This document shows, piece after piece, positions 60,871 to 64,000 of a stretch of DNA of 64,000 bases. Every line of letters begins with the position of its first letter. Position 1 is the stretch's first letter. The notes beneath the pieces are model-generated. The model was not told where the DNA came from. It saw only the letters and a list, made by a program, of their open reading frames with translations, and did not search any database. Location: contig JAGOBF010000006.1 in the NCBI GenBank assembly GCA_017983515.1, positions 1 to 64,000 on the forward strand. Reading direction: 5' to 3'. The DNA comes from Promineifilum sp. Lineage in GTDB: Bacteria; Chloroflexota; Anaerolineae; Promineifilales; Promineifilaceae. Made by a program: the position numbers and the translations under genes.

Positions 60871-63003
60871 TTACTCCGGCGACAATACGACCGGCAGATA
60901 GGTCACGGTGTTGATCGTGACATCGACAGAGGCCGTCGCCGACTGACCGTTGGCATCAGTCACCTGAAGGGTGATGACGTTCGGCCCATATCCACCGGCG
61001 CGGGTATCGGGTGTCAGCATGACATCCGGGACCATGGCATCCGTGCCCAGAACACCATCGACGTTGGAAGTCCACAGGTAGGTATAGGGGGCAACACCGC
61101 CCGTCGCTTCGCCGGCCAGATTCACCATCTCGCCCGGCATCAGCACCGTGCCCGAGATGGGCGAAGTGATCGTCACGTCGGGCAGCGCGGCATCATCGGC
61201 CGCGGCGGGCAAGTAGATCATGGCATCATCGGCCATCAGATGCATGGCATCGGTCGCGCGGGTGGGGTTGCCGTCATCCACAAACAGATCGGCCACGAAA
61301 ACCCAGACCGGAATCAACTCCGCCTGCTCCACCGTTGAAGGCTGCTCATAGTAGGCCAGCGTCGGCAGCGTCACGTCCGACAACACATATTCGTCGGCCC
61401 GCGGCGGTTGAGCCACGGCGGTTTCCGGATTTTCCAAAAACGCCTTCCATGCGTCTTCGGCCGAGCGAATAGGTGTTGTAGCGCCGCCGGCGTCCATGAC
61501 GGCCGGCCGCCAGCCGCCCTTCAGACCAATGACCTCGCCACCATCGCCCATGTAGACGTTCTGGCGCGAGCCAGGGCCCACAACGGACACTTTCGTGCCT
61601 GCCTGGTCAATCTGAACGGTGCGCATGAAGCTCATGGCATAGTTCATATCATTTGTCGCCAGCGGCCGCGTCGCCGTCTGGTCGGCCGAGGCCATCTCCG
61701 TGACGGACTCCAGCTTCACCGTCGGCGTGATTTCCCGGTCGAAATCGAACACGCCGGGCAGGTTGTCGTGCTGGCCGAGGAAACTGATTACCCGATCCCT
61801 GACTTCGCTCTCGCTGTCCGGCAAGTTTCTCGGCCGCTCCGGGTCGGTCCACAATTCATTCAGGTCCTGATAGTAGAACGCACCGCTGACGGCATCGACG
61901 CGCACCTGCTTCGCATCCTCATCGCCGCCGACCATGTAGAAGAATCTGCCATCCGGCGACGCCAGAACCTGTGAAGTTAGCCCGAACGCCGCGCCGATAT
62001 TCTGGACGTAGTTGTCATCGACGGTCGGGGGAGCGAGGCGAAACACCGGCAATTCGCCAATCGCTTCGGCCAGCGGCAGCGGAGCGGGCGTACCGGCCAC
62101 GTGATCCCAATACCAGAAATAGCCGTTATTGGGGTAATCGGGGCTGACATAGCCCTGGCCCCAAATATAGTCGTTGTAGCTGTCGAGCTCTTCGGCCACA
62201 ACACGCGCCCGTACTCCGGATGGCTGCTGGTCATCGGTGGCCGAGAACCACGCCTGGGTGACCGTTTTGGCCCCGTGCCCAAAAATCCACCAGCCTTTCG
62301 CCCGCATCTGATCGCCCCACGCCCCACCGTCACCGGGATAGACGACATACATCGTGTTGGCGAAGCCGGTCATCAGGTGCAGGCCGTTGAAGGTCGCGTG
62401 CCAGTAGGCCACGCTGTTATCATCCAGTACGCTGCACGAATCGAAGGCCAACCATTCCAGGTCGCTATCGCCGAAGGAATGATAGGCATCGCCGGGCGAA
62501 AGGTGCCAGTCGGCATTGTTGGTGCTGAAGTAGACCGAACTGAGGTCCTTGTTCCAAAAAGCATCCCACTGGCCCGAGCCGTGGGTGCCGATCATGCCGA
62601 GATCGACCGAGTCGATGTAGACATTTTCGGAGCCGCCGGCCGCGGCGCGCTTGAAGTCCGTCTCCCAGGCCAGATTGTTGCCATAGTTAAATCGCTGGAC
62701 CCAACCGGCATCACCCAATTCGTTATAAAGACCGACAGCTGAGTAATACCAGTTGGCGCGGTCGTCGGCCGTTCCCGGCCAATCGGTGATCCACTCGACG
62801 CCGACCTCGGCCGTGCCACCATCATCCGTGGGAGCCTGAGGCTTATCGGGGACGCGTTGCTGCGCCAACCCGATTCCCGAAATCAACAGGACATTCAATA
62901 ATGCCCCAATGACAAGAAAAAAGATCAGGCGGCCGAGCGTAAAACGCCTCGACCCGGTCCTTTTCCTGTCGCTACCACTGTCCTCATTCTGTTCATCGAA
63001 CAT
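60871..63003 (-). CDS. DUF6345-like membrane-anchored protein with caspase-clan His and Cys motifs
   Basis: The product of about 710 residues has one N-terminal membrane helix (about 24-47). The following domain contains LGMIGTHGSG (His141) and EWLAFDSCSV (Cys190): a hydrophobic strand then His-Gly, and another strand ending in Ser-Cys. This is the pairing used by clan CD (caspase, gingipain) peptidases and reported in DUF6345-type proteins. A beta-rich central section (about 340-500) and a PKD/Ig-like domain (about 620-700) follow. It ends with TVTYLPVVLSPE, a Leu-Pro-type tail. The start is the ATG at 63003 with GGAGG six bases upstream. Activity and substrate are unknown. Confidence 0.72.
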   Translation of the reverse strand: MFDEQNEDSGSDRKRTGSRRFTLGRLIFFLVIGALLNVLLISGIGLAQQRVPDKPQAPTDDGGTAEVGVEWITDWPGTADDRANWYYSAVGLYNELGDAGWVQRFNYGNNLAWETDFKRAAAGGSENVYIDSVDLGMIGTHGSGQWDAFWNKDLSSVYFSTNNADWHLSPGDAYHSFGDSDLEWLAFDSCSVLDDNSVAYWHATFNGLHLMTGFANTMYVVYPGDGGAWGDQMRAKGWWIFGHGAKTVTQAWFSATDDQQPSGVRARVVAEELDSYNDYIWGQGYVSPDYPNNGYFWYWDHVAGTPAPLPLAEAIGELPVFRLAPPTVDDNYVQNIGAAFGLTSQVLASPDGRFFYMVGGDEDAKQVRVDAVSGAFYYQDLNELWTDPERPRNLPDSESEVRDRVISFLGQHDNLPGVFDFDREITPTVKLESVTEMASADQTATRPLATNDMNYAMSFMRTVQIDQAGTKVSVVGPGSRQNVYMGDGGEVIGLKGGWRPAVMDAGGATTPIRSAEDAWKAFLENPETAVAQPPRADEYVLSDVTLPTLAYYEQPSTVEQAELIPVWVFVADLFVDDGNPTRATDAMHLMADDAMIYLPAAADDAALPDVTITSPISGTVLMPGEMVNLAGEATGGVAPYTYLWTSNVDGVLGTDAMVPDVMLTPDTRAGGYGPNVITLQVTDANGQSATASVDVTINTVTYLPVVLSPE

Positions 63004-63483
63004 ATTATCCTCCAACAGGGTGATTGACGGGCGGTAATTCGCCCGCACAGCAGGATATGCGAAGAGAAAGTGGGATATCCGGCGCTAGGGCCAAAGCGGA
63101 AGCGTCGGCCACTACGATGGATGGCCATGCGTGATAACGAAGCCAGGACGACACCAATCGCCAGTGTAGCACAACGGTTTGGCCTTTATATGAGAGCGAG
63201 GCTAGGGAAAGCTTTCACAATCCGCCGGCGCGAACGGTTTGTACGCGGGATACAAACAGAGGTTAATTTAGAGTAATTGGCCGGAGCGCGGGACGTGGAG
63301 CACGATGATCAGGCCCATTTGACTCATTCGCTGCGGCGGTTTACCGTATGACCCGGTCAATACCTGGCCCGCGCCAGCAGCATGGCGCCGGGCTTCAAGA
63401 TTTACTCGTCAGGACAATTGCTACGCCTTGACACGATAAACGCCCCATGCTAGACTGTCGCCAATCACATAGCAAATGACGTT
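63004..63483. other. Gene-free region before the T-box
   Basis: No gene is seen. A GTTTGTA...TACAAAC inverted repeat (63237-63257) may be an operator. Confidence 0.5.
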
Positions 63484-63771
63484 GATTCGGAAGAGTATCC
63501 CACAGAGCGGGTCGCAGAGAGCCGGGCAGAAGCTGAAAGACCGGCGTCAGCGCGGTGGGTGAATGGACCGAGGAGTCGCCGGGGTGAAGACAGTGACCAC
63601 TGCATAGGGGTCAGTAAACAGTAGTCCCGGCCGGTGTGGCCTCCGTTAGCGGGCCAGGGCCTATGAAAGTTGGGCCGACCAGAGTGAAGTCGCGACGCGC
63701 GGCTTAAGCAGGGTGGTACCACGGGAGATTTAGACGCTCTCGTCCCTAGTATGGGGACGAGGGCGTTTTTA
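63484..63771 (+). ncRNA. T-box riboswitch, tryptophan-type
   Basis: The conserved T-box bulge AGGGTGGTACCACGGG (63709-63724) is followed by a perfect terminator (63734-63746 with 63754-63766) and T-run. In the stem I region a TGG codon (63564-63566, followed by A) fits the specifier for tRNA-Trp. The tryptophan synthase beta gene begins at 63875. Uncharged tRNA-Trp would stabilise the antiterminator and allow transcription. Confidence 0.88.
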
Positions 63772-63874
63772 TTTGGCCGGGAGGAAGACGTCCAGGGCGC
63801 TCTGGCAAATCGGCGGCGCGTCCCGGCCGGCGACAAGCTATCTTAGTGAAATCATTGATGAAAGGAGAACGATC

Positions 63875-64000
63875 ATGACCGAGAGAACGAAATTCCTGTT
63901 GGACGAGAGCAAGCTGCCGGAGGCATGGTACAACATCAACGCCGACATGCCGACGCCGCCGCAGCCGGTGCTGCATCCGGGCACGCTGGAGCCGGTGACG
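63875..64000 (+). CDS. trpB: Tryptophan synthase beta chain, TrpB2 type (runs off the window)
   Basis: The first 42 codons read MTERTKFLLDESKLPEAWYN then INADMPTPPQPVLHPGTLEP, the N-terminus of the TrpB2 subgroup (KFLLxE ... WYNIxADMP). AAGGAG lies seven bases before the ATG. It is controlled by the preceding tryptophan T-box and makes tryptophan from indole and serine. Confidence 0.85.
   Translation, partial: MTERTKFLLDESKLPEAWYNINADMPTPPQPVLHPGTLEPVT

Overview
The window is 64 kb of GC-rich bacterial chromosome. There are no plasmid or phage genes, and I found no rRNA, tRNA or CRISPR array. Several traits together suggest a Chloroflexota bacterium of the Anaerolineae type (resembling 'Promineifilum'-like filamentous members): a heliorhodopsin, a system I-like cytochrome c assembly cluster, a NirK nitrite reductase, secreted proteins ending in a short 'LP'-type hydrophobic tail, GH-type surface lipoproteins, and many short palindromic intergenic repeats. 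The taxonomic guess is inference; the genes are read directly.

Layout. 0-7 kb (minus strand): start of a sugar transferase, a CopD-like membrane protein, and three related surface glycoside-hydrolase-fold proteins. The third carries a degenerate GH18-like domain and an SH3 domain. 7-10.5 kb: SCP2 protein with a textbook promoter and terminator, a NACHT NTPase with a membrane C-terminus, and a methyltransferase. 10.5-16.8 kb: heme/cytochrome c assembly run (CcmA, CcmB, CcmC, CcdA, TlpA-like thioredoxin, DUF2085 protein) followed by a J-domain-like coiled-coil protein. 16.8-23.3 kb (minus): SH3 lipoprotein, YchF, a GH63-like glucosidase, lipoate-protein ligase. 23.5-27.6 kb: heliorhodopsin, CBS-ACT protein, YdeI-like protein, then an ArsR-AHSA1 module whose operator sits inside its promoter.

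27.6-34.3 kb: frameshifted NUDIX gene, GNAT, phosphatase-like protein, urocanate hydratase, a seven-bladed FG-GAP propeller, an alpha/beta hydrolase and a DinB protein. 34.4-39.2 kb: a DUF1998-type helicase carrying an internal HNH motif, then an AT-rich accessory patch (nucleotidyltransferase pair, Phd-like antitoxin, HNH protein). 39.2-47.1 kb: P1B-4 metal ATPase with a palindromic operator and an in-frame palindromic repeat, MurE-type ligase, M23 peptidase, and an unknown gene translationally coupled to pgk. 47.3-56.5 kb: AbrB/RelE toxin-antitoxin pair, small enzymes, S9 peptidase, prfA, nucleotidyltransferase with a nearby decayed fragment. 56.5-64 kb: fragment of a saccharopine-dehydrogenase-like gene, SnoaL-like protein, the intact dehydrogenase, nirK, a DUF6345-like protein with caspase-clan His/Cys motifs, and a tryptophan T-box riboswitch in front of trpB.

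How it fits together: ccm genes plus CcdA/TlpA would mature c-type cytochromes that could feed electrons towards NirK, so nitrite respiration is plausible. The surface hydrolases, M23 peptidase and MurE ligase concern the cell envelope. Most remaining genes are single stress or housekeeping functions. The strongest leads are the heliorhodopsin, the in-gene repeat in the metal ATPase, the dispersed repeat families close to start codons, the probable leaderless promoters, the caspase-like secreted protein and the shared C-terminal tail.
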